This document shows positions 54,554 through 64,000 of a stretch of DNA of 64,000 nucleotides, piece after piece. Below the pieces are notes generated by a model. It saw only the letters and a list, made by a program, of their open reading frames with translations, did not search any database and was not told the DNA's origin. Both the position numbers and the translations under genes were made by a program. The DNA is taken from contig NZ_PTXL01000004.1 in assembly GCF_004343775.1 (NCBI RefSeq), positions 115,774-179,773 on the forward strand, written 5' to 3'. Positions within the stretch are counted from its first letter, which is position 1; the number at the start of each line of letters is the position of its first letter. The DNA is from Burkholderia sp. SRS-46. Its GTDB lineage: Bacteria > Pseudomonadota > Gammaproteobacteria > Burkholderiales > Burkholderiaceae.

Positions 54554-55249
54554 CTATTCGTCACCGGCCCCCCCGTTCCCCTCCTCGCAGCGCGTCACGC
54601 CGGGCAGCGCGCGCAGCTTGTCGCGTATCGCCTCGTACTCGAGCTCGGACACCCGCGCGAGCGCGATGCGCACGTCGTCGTGCTCGTCGCTGTCTTCGGC
54701 CTGCTGGACGATGAACTGCTTCACGCGCGCACTGTCGGGACCGAGCGCCGCGTGCAGCGAGTCGAAGGTCAGCGCGCCGCGCACGACGGTGAGCGTGAGC
54801 TGGCGCCGCTGCCGCACCGTGAAATAACGCCGCTCCAGCGGCTTCACGCCCGCCAGGATGATCAGGATGATGATCGTCGCCGAAATCGACGCGACGTAGA
54901 GCCCGCCGCCCACCGCGAGGCCGATCGCGGCGACCGACCACAGGCTCGCGGCCGTCGTCAGCCCGCGCACGATCTCGCCGCGCAGCAGGATCGAGCCCGC
55001 GCCGAGGAAACCGATGCCCGACACGACCTGCGCGGCGACCCGCGACGGATCGAGCACGATGTGCGGCGGGCCGAGCACATCGAAAAAGCCGAACGCCGAC
55101 ACGATCATGAACAGCGCCGAGCCGACGCACACGAGCATGTGGGTGCGCAGGCCGGCCGCCCACGACAGGCGCTCCCGCTCGAAGCCGATGACGCTGCCGA
55201 GCGCCGCCGCCAGGATGAGCCGCATCACGAGTTCAACGTTGCCGAGCAT
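54554..55249 (-). CDS. MgtC/SapB family membrane protein
   Basis: A 231-residue protein with an N-terminal membrane domain of about five helices: LGSVIGFERERLSWAAGLRT, HMLVCVGSALFMIVSAF and VSGIGFLGAGSILLRGEIVR, GLTTAASLW, all typical of MgtC/SapB. A C-terminal cytosolic ACT-like domain follows. MgtC of Salmonella acts on ATP synthase and phosphate uptake during Mg limitation; members vary in role. The start has AAGGAGG upstream, a very strong site. Confidence 0.93.
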   Translation of the reverse strand: MLGNVELVMRLILAAALGSVIGFERERLSWAAGLRTHMLVCVGSALFMIVSAFGFFDVLGPPHIVLDPSRVAAQVVSGIGFLGAGSILLRGEIVRGLTTAASLWSVAAIGLAVGGGLYVASISATIIILIILAGVKPLERRYFTVRQRRQLTLTVVRGALTFDSLHAALGPDSARVKQFIVQQAEDSDEHDDVRIALARVSELEYEAIRDKLRALPGVTRCEEGNGGAGDE

Positions 55250-55359
55250 CGGTTTTCCCTCCTTTTTCGAGCCGGTCGCGCGGAATGCTTTATCCTTGGC
55301 CGCGGCCGCGCGCTTGCGAGCCGCGCCGACACGTTTCGATTCACGCGCTCAACCCTGCC

Positions 55360-56463
55360 ATGTCCGACTCCGCTCTCACCCAAGCCGCCCAACTGCGCCA
55401 ACATTTCGCGCACGCCATCCTGCCGATCTGGCGGGGTTCAGGGTTCGACCGCGCGATGCAGCTGCCGTTCGAGGCCGTCGATCCGGCCACCCACGCGCCG
55501 CTGCCGGTCACGCGCTATCGCGCGATGGCCTGTGCGCGGCAGCTGTTCGTGTTCACGCAGGCGGGCGAGGCCGACCACGCGGCCGCCCTGTTCGAGGCAT
55601 TGTGCCGCCGCTTCCGCGATGCCCGCCACGGCGGCTGGCACTTCGGCATCGGCGCGGACGGCGCACCGCTCGACACGACCAAGGACCTGTATACGCATGC
55701 GTTCATCGTGTTCGCGTGCGCCGCCCACTACGCGGCGTCGGGCGAGCGCGCCGCGCGCACGGTCGCCGAGGACACCGCCGCGCTGATCCAGGACCGCTTC
55801 GCGCCGCGGCGCGGCAGCGCGCTGCTCGATGCCGCGCGTCACGACGATTTCTCGTCGTCGGGCAGCGGCCCGCTGCAGAACCCGCTGATGCACCTGACGG
55901 AAGCGTGGCTCGCCGCGGCCGACGCGTTCGGCGACACGGCGTTCAACGACGCGCTCGGCCGGACCGCGCAGGCGGTGGAGCACGCGTTCGTCGACACGGC
56001 GACCGGCTGCGTCGCCGAGCTGCCGCTCGACGCGGCGGACAACCGCGTCGAGCCGGGGCATCAATTCGAATGGTTCTATCTGGCCGACGCGGCCGGCGAG
56101 CGCATCGCGCACACCGGCCTGCGCGATGCGCTCGCGCGGGCCTTCGTGTTTGCCGAACGGCACGGCGTCGATCCGCACACGGGCGGCGTCAGCGCCGCGC
56201 TCGACGCGCAGGGTGCGTGCGTCGACGGCACGCAGCGGATCTGGGCGCAGACCGAATACCTGCGCGCGCTTGCGACGCACGGCGGCACGCCGGCGTCCGC
56301 GCCGCTCGCGACGCAGGCGGCGCGCTTCGCCGCGCGCTTCCTGCATCCGCGCGGCTGGTTCGAGTGCAAGACGGCCGACGGGCAGGTGTCGCGCGCCGAC
56401 ATGCCGTCGACGACGCCCTACCACCTCGCGACCGCTTACGCGGCGCTGCCTTCCGGCGCGTAA
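55360..56463 (+). CDS. AGE family epimerase/isomerase
   Basis: A 367-residue (alpha/alpha)6-barrel protein of the N-acylglucosamine 2-epimerase/mannose isomerase superfamily. It contains [29 protein letters not shown] and [10 protein letters not shown], with the His residues of the active site (YTHAF, GHQFEW). It probably interconverts an aldose and a ketose or a 2-epimer. The start at 55360 is chosen over 55285. It is divergent from the mgtC-like gene. Its last 28 bases overlap the end of the convergent chemoreceptor gene. Confidence 0.88.
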   Translation: MSDSALTQAAQLRQHFAHAILPIWRGSGFDRAMQLPFEAVDPATHAPLPVTRYRAMACARQLFVFTQAGEADHAAALFEALCRRFRDARHGGWHFGIGADGAPLDTTKDLYTHAFIVFACAAHYAASGERAARTVAEDTAALIQDRFAPRRGSALLDAARHDDFSSSGSGPLQNPLMHLTEAWLAAADAFGDTAFNDALGRTAQAVEHAFVDTATGCVAELPLDAADNRVEPGHQFEWFYLADAAGERIAHTGLRDALARAFVFAERHGVDPHTGGVSAALDAQGACVDGTQRIWAQTEYLRALATHGGTPASAPLATQAARFAARFLHPRGWFECKTADGQVSRADMPSTTPYHLATAYAALPSGA

Positions 56464-58055
56464 CCCATCCCGGCGAACGACGGCGCGGCGCGCTCGCCGC
56501 GCGTGCCGCGCACGTCGCCCACCTCGAACACCGACACCGCCTGCATCAGGTGCGAAGTCTGGTCGTTCAGCGACGCGGCCGCCGCCGCGACCTGCTCGAC
56601 CAGCGCCGCGTTCTGCTGGGTCAGCTGGTCCATCTGCGTGACGGCCTGGTTCACCTGCTCGATCCCGACGCTCTGCTCGACCGACGCCGACGTGATCTCG
56701 GTCATCGTCTGCGCGACGCGCGAGATCGACGTCGACACCGTGCGCATCGCGTCGCCCGCGCGCTCGACGAGCGCCGCGCCGCCGTTGATCTGCGCGACCG
56801 AATCCTCGATCAGCGACTTGATTTCCTTCGCCGACTGCGCGCTGCGCTGCGCGAGCGAGCGCACCTCGCCCGCCACCACCGCGAAGCCGCGGCCCTGCTC
56901 GCCCGCGCGCGCGGCCTCGACCGCCGCGTTCAGCGCGAGGATGTTGGTCTGGAACGCGATCCCGTCGATCACCGAGATGATCTCCGCGATGCGGCCCGAG
57001 CTCTGCGCGATACCGCGCATCTTGTCGATCACGCTGTCGACCACGCCGCCGCCGTGGCTCGTCGCCTTGAGCGCCTCGTCGGCCAGCTGGCTCGCCGCGC
57101 GCGCGCTGTCGGTGTTCTGCCGCACGGTCGCGGTCAACTCCTCCATGCTCGCGGCGGTTTCCTCGAGCGACGCGGCCTGCGTGCCGGTGCGCGCCGACAG
57201 GTCGGCGTTGCCGCTGGCGATCTCGCCCGCGCCGAGGTGGATCGCATCCGACGCCTGGCGCACGGTGCGCACGGTATCCGCGAGGCTCGCCTGCATCGTC
57301 GCGAGGCCGCGCAGCATCCGGTCGATCTCGAACACGCCGCCCACGCGCACCGTCTCGTCGAGGTGGCCCTGCGCGATCCGCTCGAAATGGCGGCCGGCCT
57401 CGTCGAGCGGCGCGACCACCGCGCGCCGCGCGGCCGCATAGATCGCCATGCTGCTCGCCAGCATCGCGACCAGCAGCACGATGCTCACCCACTTGAACCA
57501 CGCCATGCCGCCGTCGATCGTGTCGAGCGCCGAGCGGCTCGATGCGCTGCCGTAATCGACGAAACGGTGCAGCTCGGTCAGGTACGCGTCCTGGAAGCCC
57601 TGGGTCGGCTGGTCGAGGAACGCCTGGATGTTGTCCGCCTGGAGGAACTGCACGAGCTCCGCGAGCGCCGCATGGAACTTCTGGTAACGCTCGCCGAGCG
57701 CCGCGACGCGCGCGCGGTCCTCGTCGTCGACCGGCGCCACGGCGTTCAGCCGCGCGAACGCCTTGTCCGCTTCGACCAGCGACTCGCTCGCATGGCGCAG
57801 GATGTCTTCCGGCTTCGGGCCGCCGCGCACCATCCGTGTGCCGACGCGCGACAGGTTGACACGCGCGTCGAGCAGGCGCTCGGTCGCCTGGTTCGCCGCG
57901 CCGACCTGCGCGATCGCGACGCTCGACAGGTCGTCGACGCCGGCGCGCGTGGACGCGAGCGACCAGAAGCCGAGCCCTTCGACCGCGATCAGAAAGAGAC
58001 AGAACACGGCCAACACGCCGAACAGGCCCGACGCGAGCTTGATTTTGCTGAACAT
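56436..58055 (-). CDS. Methyl-accepting chemotaxis protein (Tar-like)
   Basis: A 539-residue chemoreceptor. Two membrane helices (about 10-35 and 190-212) enclose a periplasmic four-helix sensor with the TarH-type region. A HAMP domain follows, then the signalling tip [20 protein letters not shown] then [20 protein letters not shown] and methylation regions such as [17 protein letters not shown]. The ligand is not predictable. The start at 58055 ([13 protein letters not shown]) has AGGAA upstream. Its end overlaps the convergent epimerase gene. Confidence 0.95.
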   Translation of the reverse strand: MFSKIKLASGLFGVLAVFCLFLIAVEGLGFWSLASTRAGVDDLSSVAIAQVGAANQATERLLDARVNLSRVGTRMVRGGPKPEDILRHASESLVEADKAFARLNAVAPVDDEDRARVAALGERYQKFHAALAELVQFLQADNIQAFLDQPTQGFQDAYLTELHRFVDYGSASSRSALDTIDGGMAWFKWVSIVLLVAMLASSMAIYAAARRAVVAPLDEAGRHFERIAQGHLDETVRVGGVFEIDRMLRGLATMQASLADTVRTVRQASDAIHLGAGEIASGNADLSARTGTQAASLEETAASMEELTATVRQNTDSARAASQLADEALKATSHGGGVVDSVIDKMRGIAQSSGRIAEIISVIDGIAFQTNILALNAAVEAARAGEQGRGFAVVAGEVRSLAQRSAQSAKEIKSLIEDSVAQINGGAALVERAGDAMRTVSTSISRVAQTMTEITSASVEQSVGIEQVNQAVTQMDQLTQQNAALVEQVAAAAASLNDQTSHLMQAVSVFEVGDVRGTRGERAAPSFAGMGYAPEGSAA

Positions 58056-58290
58056 GGAGATTCCTGGAACACCGACGATGCGGTAACGCCCGGCGTTAGC
58101 GGCATTTCCGGGGCGGACTTTAGGTGTCGGCGAAGAATTCGCGCAAAAGAAGTGGAATGGCGGCATTCGACGCAATAATCGCGCCGCGCGAAGTCGCTAT
58201 TTGCAAGAAACGCGGACAAATTTCCTTGCTTATCCGCGCCCCACTTCCTAGAGTTCAGCGCAAGCGGCCACTCATTGCGAGGCAAGTCTG

Positions 58291-58734
58291 ATGACCGACA
58301 TCGTGGATCATGCCCGCGGCGCATTGCGGGCGCAGCCGTTCAGCATGCTGCTCGGCACGGAGCTGATGCACATCGGCGAGCACGAAGTGTCGCTGTGCCT
58401 GCCCGTGCGCGACGAGTTGCGGCAGCAGCACGGCTACGTGCACGGCGGCGTCATCAGCTATCTCGCCGACAACGCGCTGACCTTCGCCGGCGCACTCGCG
58501 CTCGGGCCGCGCGTGATCACGACCGAATACAAGATCAACTACCTGCGGCCGGCGGTGAACGGCACGCTCGTCGCGCGCGCGAAGCTCGTCTACGCCGGGC
58601 GGCAGCAGGCAACCTGCCAGTGTCACGTGTTCGTCATCGACGGCGATCACGAGCGGCTCGTCGCGATCGCGCAGGGCACCGTCAACCGGGTCGGCGACGG
58701 CAAGGTGCCGGGCGCGCCGGAAGAAACGGCCTAG
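58291..58734 (+). CDS. PaaI-type hotdog thioesterase
   Basis: A 147-residue hotdog-fold protein. The signature HGYVHGGVISYLADNALTFA carries the catalytic His-Gly-Gly-x-x-x-x-x-x-Asp pattern of PaaI thioesterases (acyl-CoA hydrolysis). TTEYKINYLRPA and AIAQGTVNRV are further family parts. The substrate is unknown. The start at 58291 has GAGG upstream with a longer spacing. The gene converges on the CoA transferase gene. Confidence 0.88.
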   Translation: MTDIVDHARGALRAQPFSMLLGTELMHIGEHEVSLCLPVRDELRQQHGYVHGGVISYLADNALTFAGALALGPRVITTEYKINYLRPAVNGTLVARAKLVYAGRQQATCQCHVFVIDGDHERLVAIAQGTVNRVGDGKVPGAPEETA

Positions 58735-58790
58735 CCGTGAAACTCCACGCAGGCGCCTGACCGGCCGTGGCGCCGGCCGGGCCGCCTCTG

Positions 58791-59849
58791 CTACGCCCCG
58801 CCCGAATCGTCACCCGCCAGCGGCAGGAAGCGCGGCGCGACGCCCGCGCGAATGACGCCGTCCGCGCCGGTCCGATAGATCCCGCGCGCGACGTTGTGCG
58901 GATGGTTCGCCGCCTCCGCGACGCTCAGCACCGGCGCGAAGCACGCGTCGGTGCCTTCCAGCAGCGTGCGCCAGTGCGCGGACGGCTGCTGCGCGAACAC
59001 CTCCGCGAAACGCCCCTTCAGCGCCGGCCAGCGTGCGCGGTCGTACTGCGACGCGGGGTCGACGTCGGTCAGCCCGAGCCGTTCGATCAACTCCGCGTAG
59101 AACGGCGGCTCGAGCGCGCCGATCGTCACGCATGCGCCGTCCGCGCAGCGGTACACGTCGTAGAACGGCGCGTCGTGGAACAGGCCCGGCTGCGCACCGT
59201 CGAGCTGGCCGTTCGCGCGCGCCCACAGCGCGAGCGTGCCGAGCATCGCGACGATGTCGACGATCGCGCCGTCGACCACCCGGCCCGGCCCGCCCGCGCG
59301 CGTGTCGAACAGCGCGCAGACGATGCCGAACGCGAGCCCGAGCGCGCCGCCCGCGTCGCCGACGACGGTCGGCGGCAGGCCCGGCCGGCCGTCGCACGGC
59401 GCGGCGAGCGACAGCAGGCCCGTCAGCGCGACGTAGTTCAGGTCGTGCCCGGCCGCTGCGGCGAGCGGCCCCGACTGGCCCCAGCCGGTCATCCGGCCGT
59501 ACACGAGGCGCGGGTTGTGGCGCGCGCAATCGGCCGGGCCGAGGCCGAGCCGCTCCATCACGCCGGGCCGCAGCCCTTCGATCAGCGCGTCGGCGCGAGC
59601 CACCAACGCAAGCGCCTCGTCGCGCCCGGCCGGCGATTTCAGGTCGAGCGGCACGATCGTCTTGCCGTCGCGCAGCAGGTCGCCGCCGCTGCCCTGCAGC
59701 GCGTCCGGCGCGCTCGTGCGGCCGGCCGGGCGCGCGATCAGCGTGACCTGCGCGCCCATCCCGGCGAGGATCCGGCCCGCGAGCGGGCCGGGGCCGAGGC
59801 CTTCGAATTCGATGACGTGGACGCCTTTCAAGGGTGCATCGAGCGGCAT
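58791..59849 (-). CDS. CaiB/BaiF family CoA transferase (racemase-like)
   Basis: A 352-residue class III CoA transferase, close to alpha-methylacyl-CoA racemase. Features are LKGVHVIEFEGLGPGPLAGR, the MTGWGQSGPLAAAAGHDLNY region (His and Asp of the active site), and GDAGGALGLAFGIVCALFDT. It may racemise 2-methylacyl-CoA or move CoA between acids. The start MPLDAPLKG at 59849 has TGGAG upstream. It lies 126 bases after prpF on the same strand, so it may be part of the propionate unit; that link is inferred. Confidence 0.88.
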   Translation of the reverse strand: MPLDAPLKGVHVIEFEGLGPGPLAGRILAGMGAQVTLIARPAGRTSAPDALQGSGGDLLRDGKTIVPLDLKSPAGRDEALALVARADALIEGLRPGVMERLGLGPADCARHNPRLVYGRMTGWGQSGPLAAAAGHDLNYVALTGLLSLAAPCDGRPGLPPTVVGDAGGALGLAFGIVCALFDTRAGGPGRVVDGAIVDIVAMLGTLALWARANGQLDGAQPGLFHDAPFYDVYRCADGACVTIGALEPPFYAELIERLGLTDVDPASQYDRARWPALKGRFAEVFAQQPSAHWRTLLEGTDACFAPVLSVAEAANHPHNVARGIYRTGADGVIRAGVAPRFLPLAGDDSGGA

Positions 59850-59975
59850 GCGGTACTCCAGTCGATTCGCGGCCGGATCGCGTTCGTCACGCGTCCGTCC
59901 AATAAAAAATCCCTGCTTGGCGGCGTCCGCTTCGCAGGGATCGGGCGAGGGCCTGTTCACGCCGGTCGCGCCGCG

Positions 59976-61166
59976 TCAGAACGCATCCCCCGGCACGCGC
60001 ACCCAGCCTTCCATCAGCACGCGCGCGCTGCGGCTCATGATCGCCTTGGTGACGGTCCATTCGCCGTTTTCCTGCTGCGCCTGCGCACCGACGCGCAGCG
60101 TGCCCGACGGATGGCCGAAGCGCACCGCCTCGCGCTCGCCGCCGCCCGCCGCGAGGTTGACGAGCGTGCCCGGAATCGCGGCGGCCGTGCCGATCGCCAC
60201 CGCCGCCGTGCCCATCATCGCGTGATGCAGCTTGCCCATCGACAACGCGCGCACCAGCAGGTCGACGTCGCTCGCCCGCACCCGCTTGCCGCTCGACGCG
60301 ACGTAGTCGGCCGGCTTCGCGACGAAGGCGACCTTCGGCGTGTGCTGCCGCGTCGCGATCTCGTCGAGCGTGTCGATCAGGCCCATGCGCAGCGCGCCGT
60401 GCGCTCGGATCGTCTCGAACATCTCGAGCGCCTTCGCATCGCCGTTGATCGCGTCCTGCAGCTCGGTGCCCGTGTAGCCGATCGCGTCGGCATCGACGAA
60501 GATCGTCGGGATCCCCGCGTTGATCATCGTCGCCTTCAGCGTACCGACGCCCGGCACCGCCAGATCGTCGACGAGGTTGCCGGTCGGGAACATCGAGCCG
60601 CCCGCGCCTTCCTCCTCGGCGGCCGGATCCATGAACTCGAGCTGCACTTCCGCGGCCGGGAACGTGACGCCGTCGAGCTCGAAGTCGCCCGTCTCCTGCA
60701 CCGCGCCATTCGTGATCGGCACGTGCGCGACGATCGTCTTGCCGATGTTCGCCTGCCAGATCCGCACGGTCGCGATGCCGTCGCGCGGCACGCGCGCCGG
60801 ATCGACCAGGCCGCCGCCGATCGCGAACGGGCCGACCGCCGCCGACAGGTTGCCGCAGTTGCCGCTCCAGTCGACGAACGCCTTGTCGATCGACACCTGG
60901 CCGAACAGGTAGTCGACGTCGTGGCCGGGCCGCGTGCTCTTCGACACGATCACCGTTTTGCTGGTGGACGACGTCGCGCCGCCCATCCCGTCGATCTGCT
61001 TGCCGTACGGATCGGGGCTGCCGATCACGCGCAGCAGCAGCGCGTCGCGCGCGGCGCCGGGCGCCTGCGCGGCCTCGGGCAGATCCTGCAGGCGGAAGAA
61101 CACGCCCTTGCTGGTGCCGCCGCGAATGTAGGTCGCGGGAATCCTGATTTGAGGGATGTGTGCCAT
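59976..61166 (-). CDS. prpF: 2-methylaconitate isomerase PrpF
   Basis: A 396-residue diaminopimelate epimerase-fold protein. The family motifs are YIRGGTSKGVFFRLQDLP, GGATSSTSKTVIV (with the lysine), VDWSGNCGNLSAAVGPFAI (the active Cys in NCGN) and GKLHHAMMGTAAVAIGTAA. PrpF isomerises the trans-2-methylaconitate made by AcnD to the cis form in the 2-methylcitrate cycle of propionate use. It follows acnD on the same strand after 68 bases. Start and length are as in the family. Confidence 0.97.
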   Translation of the reverse strand: MAHIPQIRIPATYIRGGTSKGVFFRLQDLPEAAQAPGAARDALLLRVIGSPDPYGKQIDGMGGATSSTSKTVIVSKSTRPGHDVDYLFGQVSIDKAFVDWSGNCGNLSAAVGPFAIGGGLVDPARVPRDGIATVRIWQANIGKTIVAHVPITNGAVQETGDFELDGVTFPAAEVQLEFMDPAAEEEGAGGSMFPTGNLVDDLAVPGVGTLKATMINAGIPTIFVDADAIGYTGTELQDAINGDAKALEMFETIRAHGALRMGLIDTLDEIATRQHTPKVAFVAKPADYVASSGKRVRASDVDLLVRALSMGKLHHAMMGTAAVAIGTAAAIPGTLVNLAAGGGEREAVRFGHPSGTLRVGAQAQQENGEWTVTKAIMSRSARVLMEGWVRVPGDAF

Positions 61167-61234
61167 GTCCGTATTGTCGTAATGTGACTCGGGCGGGGCG
61201 TCGCCGCCCCGCCGCGTGGCGCGTCAGCGCACCG

Positions 61235-63832
61235 TCATGCCGCCGCCTGCGACGATTCGAGGAAATCCTGCGCGAAGCGCTGCAGCACGCCGCCCGCATC
61301 GTAGATCGACACTTCCTCGGCCGTATCGAGCCGGCACGTGACCGGCACCGCGACGCGCTCGCCGTTCCTGCGGTGAATCACGAGCGTCAGGTCCGCGCGC
61401 GGCGTGCGCGCGCCGACCACGTCGAAGGTCTCGGTGCCGTCGATGCCGAGCGTCGTCCGGTTGGTGCCCGGCTTGAACTCGAGCGGCAGCACGCCCATCC
61501 CGATCAGGTTCGTGCGGTGGATCCGCTCGAAGCCTTCGGCGACGATCACCTCGACGCCCGCGAGCCGCACGCCCTTCGCGGCCCAGTCGCGCGACGAGCC
61601 CTGGCCGTAGTCGGCGCCCGCGATCACGATCAGCGGCTGCTTGCGATTCATGTACGTCTCGATCGCTTCCCACATCCGCATCACCGTGCCGTCCGGCTCG
61701 ACGCGCGCGAGCGAGCCCTTCTTCACCGCGCCGTCGACCACCGCCATCTCGTTGATCAGCGTCGGGTTCGCGAAGGTCGCGCGCTGCGCGGTCAGGTGGT
61801 CTCCCCGGTGCGTCGCGTACGAGTTGAAGTCTTCTTCCGGCAGGCCCATCTTTGCGAGGTATTCGCCGGCGGCGCTGTCCAGCAGGATCGCGTTCGACGG
61901 CGACAGGTGGTCGGTCGTGATGTTGTCGCCGAGCACCGCGAGCGGGCGCATCCCCTTGAGCGTGCGCTCGCCGGCCAGCGCCCCTTCCCAGTACGGCGGA
62001 CGGCGGATGTAGGTGCTCTGCGGCCGCCAGTCGTACAGCGGCGCCGCGCGCTCGCCCGCGTCGGCCACGCGCGCGAACATCGGCTCGTAGACCTTGCGGA
62101 ACTGCTCGGGCTTCACGCTCGACGCGACGATCGCGTCGATCTCCTCGTCGGTCGGCCAGATGTCCTGCAGCGTGACGGGCTTGCCGTCGGCGTCGTGGCC
62201 GAGCACGTCCTTCTCGATGTCGAAGCGGATCGTGCCTGCGATCGCATACGCGACGACCAGCGGCGGCGACGCGAGGAACGCCTGCTTCGCATACGGGTGG
62301 ATGCGGCCGTCGAAGTTGCGATTGCCGGACAGCACGGCGGTCGCGTACAGGTCGCGCTCGACGATCTCCTGCTGGATCTTCGGATCGAGCGCGCCCGACA
62401 TGCCGTTGCAGGTCGTGCACGCGAACGCGACGATGCCGAAGCCGAGCTTCTCGAGGTCCGGCAGCAGGTTCGCTTCTTCCAGATACAGTTCGACCGCCTT
62501 CGAGCCGGGCGCGAGCGAGCTCTTCACCCACGGCTTGCGCACGAGGCCGCGCGCGTTCGCGTTGCGCGCGAGCAGGCCCGCGGCGATCACGTTGCGCGGG
62601 TTGCTGGTGTTCGTGCAGCTCGTGATCGCGGCGATGATCACCGCGCCGTCGGGCATCTCGCCCGCCTTCTCTTCCCACTCGCCGGCGATGCCGCGCGCGG
62701 CGAGGTCGGAGGTCGGCAGCCGCTTGTGCGGGTTCGACGGGCCGGCCATGTTGCGCACCACCGACGACAGGTCGAACGTCAGCGTGCGCTCGTACTGCGC
62801 GCGATCCAGCGTGTCGGCCCACAGGCCGGCCTGCTTCGCGTACGTCTCGACGAGCTTCACCTGCTCGTCGCTGCGGCCCGTGAGGCGCAGGTAGTCGGTC
62901 GTCTGGCCGTCGATGAAGAACATCGCGGCCGTTGCGCCGTATTCAGGCGCCATGTTCGAGATCGTCGCGCGATCGCCGAGCGTGAGGCTCGCCGCGCCCG
63001 CGCCGCGGAATTCGAGGTACGCACCGACCACCTTTTCCTTGCGCAGGAATTCGGTCAGCGCGAGCACCACGTCGGTCGCGGTGATGCCGGGCTGGCGCTT
63101 GCCGGTCAGCTCGACGCCGACGATGTCCGGCAGGCGCATCCACGACGCGCGGCCGAGCATCACGTTCTCGGCTTCGAGGCCGCCGACGCCGATCGCGATC
63201 ACGCCGAGCGCGTCGACGTGCGGCGTGTGGCTGTCGGTGCCGACGCAGGTGTCCGGATACGCGACGCCGTCCTGCGCCTGGATCACCGGCGACATCTTCT
63301 CCAGGTTGATCTGGTGCATGATGCCGTTGCCCGGCGGGATCACGTCGACGTTCTCGAACGACTGCTTCGTCCACTCGATGAAGTGGAAGCGATCCTCGTT
63401 GCGGCGATCCTCGATCGCGCGGTTCTTCGCGAACGCGTCCGGATCGAAGCCGCCGCACTCGACGGCGAGCGAGTGGTCGACGATCAGCTGCACCGGCACG
63501 ACCGGGTTCACCTTCGCCGGGTCGCCGCCGAGATCGGCGATCGCGTCGCGCAGCCCGGCGAGATCGACGAGCGCCGTCTGGCCAAGGATGTCATGGCACA
63601 CGACGCGCGCCGGGAACCACGGGAAATCGCGTTCGCGCTTGCGCTCGATGAGCTGTTTCAGCGAATCGGCGAGGATCGCCGGATCGCAGCGGCGCACGAG
63701 GTTTTCGGCGAGCACGCGCGACGTGTACGGCAGCGTGTCGTAGGCGCCGGGCGCGATCGCGTCGACCGCGGCGCGTGCGTCGAAGTATTCCAGCGACGTG
63801 CCGGGCAGGGGTTTGCGGTAGGCGGTATTCAT
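61235..63832 (-). CDS. acnD: Fe-S dependent 2-methylisocitrate/2-methylcitrate dehydratase AcnD
   Basis: An 865-residue aconitase-family enzyme that dehydrates 2-methylcitrate. The 4Fe-4S cysteines are Cys406 (TSCTNTSNP), Cys472 and Cys475 (ACTTCNG). VGTDSHTPHVDALGV and the swivel-domain YGQGSSRDWAAKG are conserved. The start MNTAYRKPLPGTSLEYFDAR at 63832 is the family start; the frame stays open to 63970 through low-complexity sequence without support. It is followed by prpF. The upstream genes prpB and prpC would lie beyond the window end. Confidence 0.97.
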   Translation of the reverse strand: MNTAYRKPLPGTSLEYFDARAAVDAIAPGAYDTLPYTSRVLAENLVRRCDPAILADSLKQLIERKRERDFPWFPARVVCHDILGQTALVDLAGLRDAIADLGGDPAKVNPVVPVQLIVDHSLAVECGGFDPDAFAKNRAIEDRRNEDRFHFIEWTKQSFENVDVIPPGNGIMHQINLEKMSPVIQAQDGVAYPDTCVGTDSHTPHVDALGVIAIGVGGLEAENVMLGRASWMRLPDIVGVELTGKRQPGITATDVVLALTEFLRKEKVVGAYLEFRGAGAASLTLGDRATISNMAPEYGATAAMFFIDGQTTDYLRLTGRSDEQVKLVETYAKQAGLWADTLDRAQYERTLTFDLSSVVRNMAGPSNPHKRLPTSDLAARGIAGEWEEKAGEMPDGAVIIAAITSCTNTSNPRNVIAAGLLARNANARGLVRKPWVKSSLAPGSKAVELYLEEANLLPDLEKLGFGIVAFACTTCNGMSGALDPKIQQEIVERDLYATAVLSGNRNFDGRIHPYAKQAFLASPPLVVAYAIAGTIRFDIEKDVLGHDADGKPVTLQDIWPTDEEIDAIVASSVKPEQFRKVYEPMFARVADAGERAAPLYDWRPQSTYIRRPPYWEGALAGERTLKGMRPLAVLGDNITTDHLSPSNAILLDSAAGEYLAKMGLPEEDFNSYATHRGDHLTAQRATFANPTLINEMAVVDGAVKKGSLARVEPDGTVMRMWEAIETYMNRKQPLIVIAGADYGQGSSRDWAAKGVRLAGVEVIVAEGFERIHRTNLIGMGVLPLEFKPGTNRTTLGIDGTETFDVVGARTPRADLTLVIHRRNGERVAVPVTCRLDTAEEVSIYDAGGVLQRFAQDFLESSQAAA

Positions 63833-64000
63833 GATGTGGGGGCAACCTGGGTGTGACGTTCGGCGCGCGCCGGCCGCGGGGGGGCGGGGGGCGGCGGCGG
63901 GGGGGCGGGGCGCGGCGCGCGCGCCGCACGGCAGGGCGTCCGGCCCGGGGTTGGTCGCGCTGGGGGGCATGGGCTTGTTGGCGGCGCGCTGCGCGATGAT
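63833..64000. other. End of the window, G-rich leader region of acnD
   Basis: The plus strand has several runs of 4-7 G between 63878 and 63908. In the frame of acnD, positions 64000-63940 read IIAQRAANKPMPPSATNPGP, which loosely resembles the C-terminal end of a citrate or 2-methylcitrate synthase, so prpC may end here. I cannot confirm this from 60 bases. Confidence 0.3.

Noticed and set aside
63833..63970. 46-residue N-terminal extension of AcnD
   Set aside because: It is low-complexity Pro/Ala/Arg sequence through G-runs and is not part of the aconitase family start.

Overview
The window looks like a piece of a Burkholderia chromosome, most likely the cepacia complex or a close relative. 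GC is very high apart from a few AT-richer pockets. The gene set fits: FabV-type enoyl reductase, an AidA/PixA protein, the propionate genes acnD-prpF, nitrile-hydratase-leader TOMM precursors of the type known from B. mallei, and a cyanide-insensitive bd oxidase. I see no rRNA, tRNA, CRISPR array, insertion sequence or prophage.

1-9.3 kb: mixed housekeeping and small regulated units. These are a CubicO-type serine hydrolase, a GST, an epimerase/DoxX-like plus DUF2269 operon next to a MarR/GbsR regulator (two near-identical palindromes mark its likely operators), fabV, a divergent SDR/TetR pair with a 24-bp palindrome, an exported putative zinc peptidase and a YhfC-type intramembrane protease.

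9.5-19.5 kb: the most distinctive region. On the minus strand, in transcription order, lie an FHA protein, a 1351-residue kinase/cyclase-like/AAA ATPase protein, two small peptides with nitrile-hydratase-like leaders, and a fused YcaO cyclodehydratase. This is a complete core for an azoline/azole (TOMM) peptide with a signalling module attached. An AidA/PixA inclusion protein and an H-type lectin adjoin it.

19.5-33.7 kb: an ArsR/SRPBCC pair with an operator over the start codon, a DsbA-like isomerase, a LysR/MFS pair (the MFS gene is frameshifted at a C8 tract), a PAP2 phosphatase, a thiol-redox group (GST, persulfide dioxygenase-rhodanese, 1-Cys peroxiredoxin), DUF1059, an exported 81-residue protein followed by an Agd3-like deacetylase, a GFA protein, an ArgP-like regulator and threonine aldolase.

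33.9-41.3 kb: cioAB plus a 55-residue DUF2474 protein behind an ANR/FNR box, a broken hipA/hipB remnant, an exported phosphodiesterase, and a 1.7-kb AT-richer stretch of decayed coding fragments.

41.3-64 kb: a giant DUF748/OmpA-like protein, a DUF1254/1214 lipoprotein, a TetR gene with twin palindromes, an H-NS-family protein, a 5'-damaged PH/SHOCT protein, copA behind a MerR-type promoter, a GNAT enzyme, a 9-copy 8-bp tandem repeat that ends in the stop of a 51-residue gene, an Ala-rich membrane protein, MgtC, an AGE epimerase, a chemoreceptor, a thioesterase, a CoA transferase and prpF-acnD of the 2-methylcitrate cycle.
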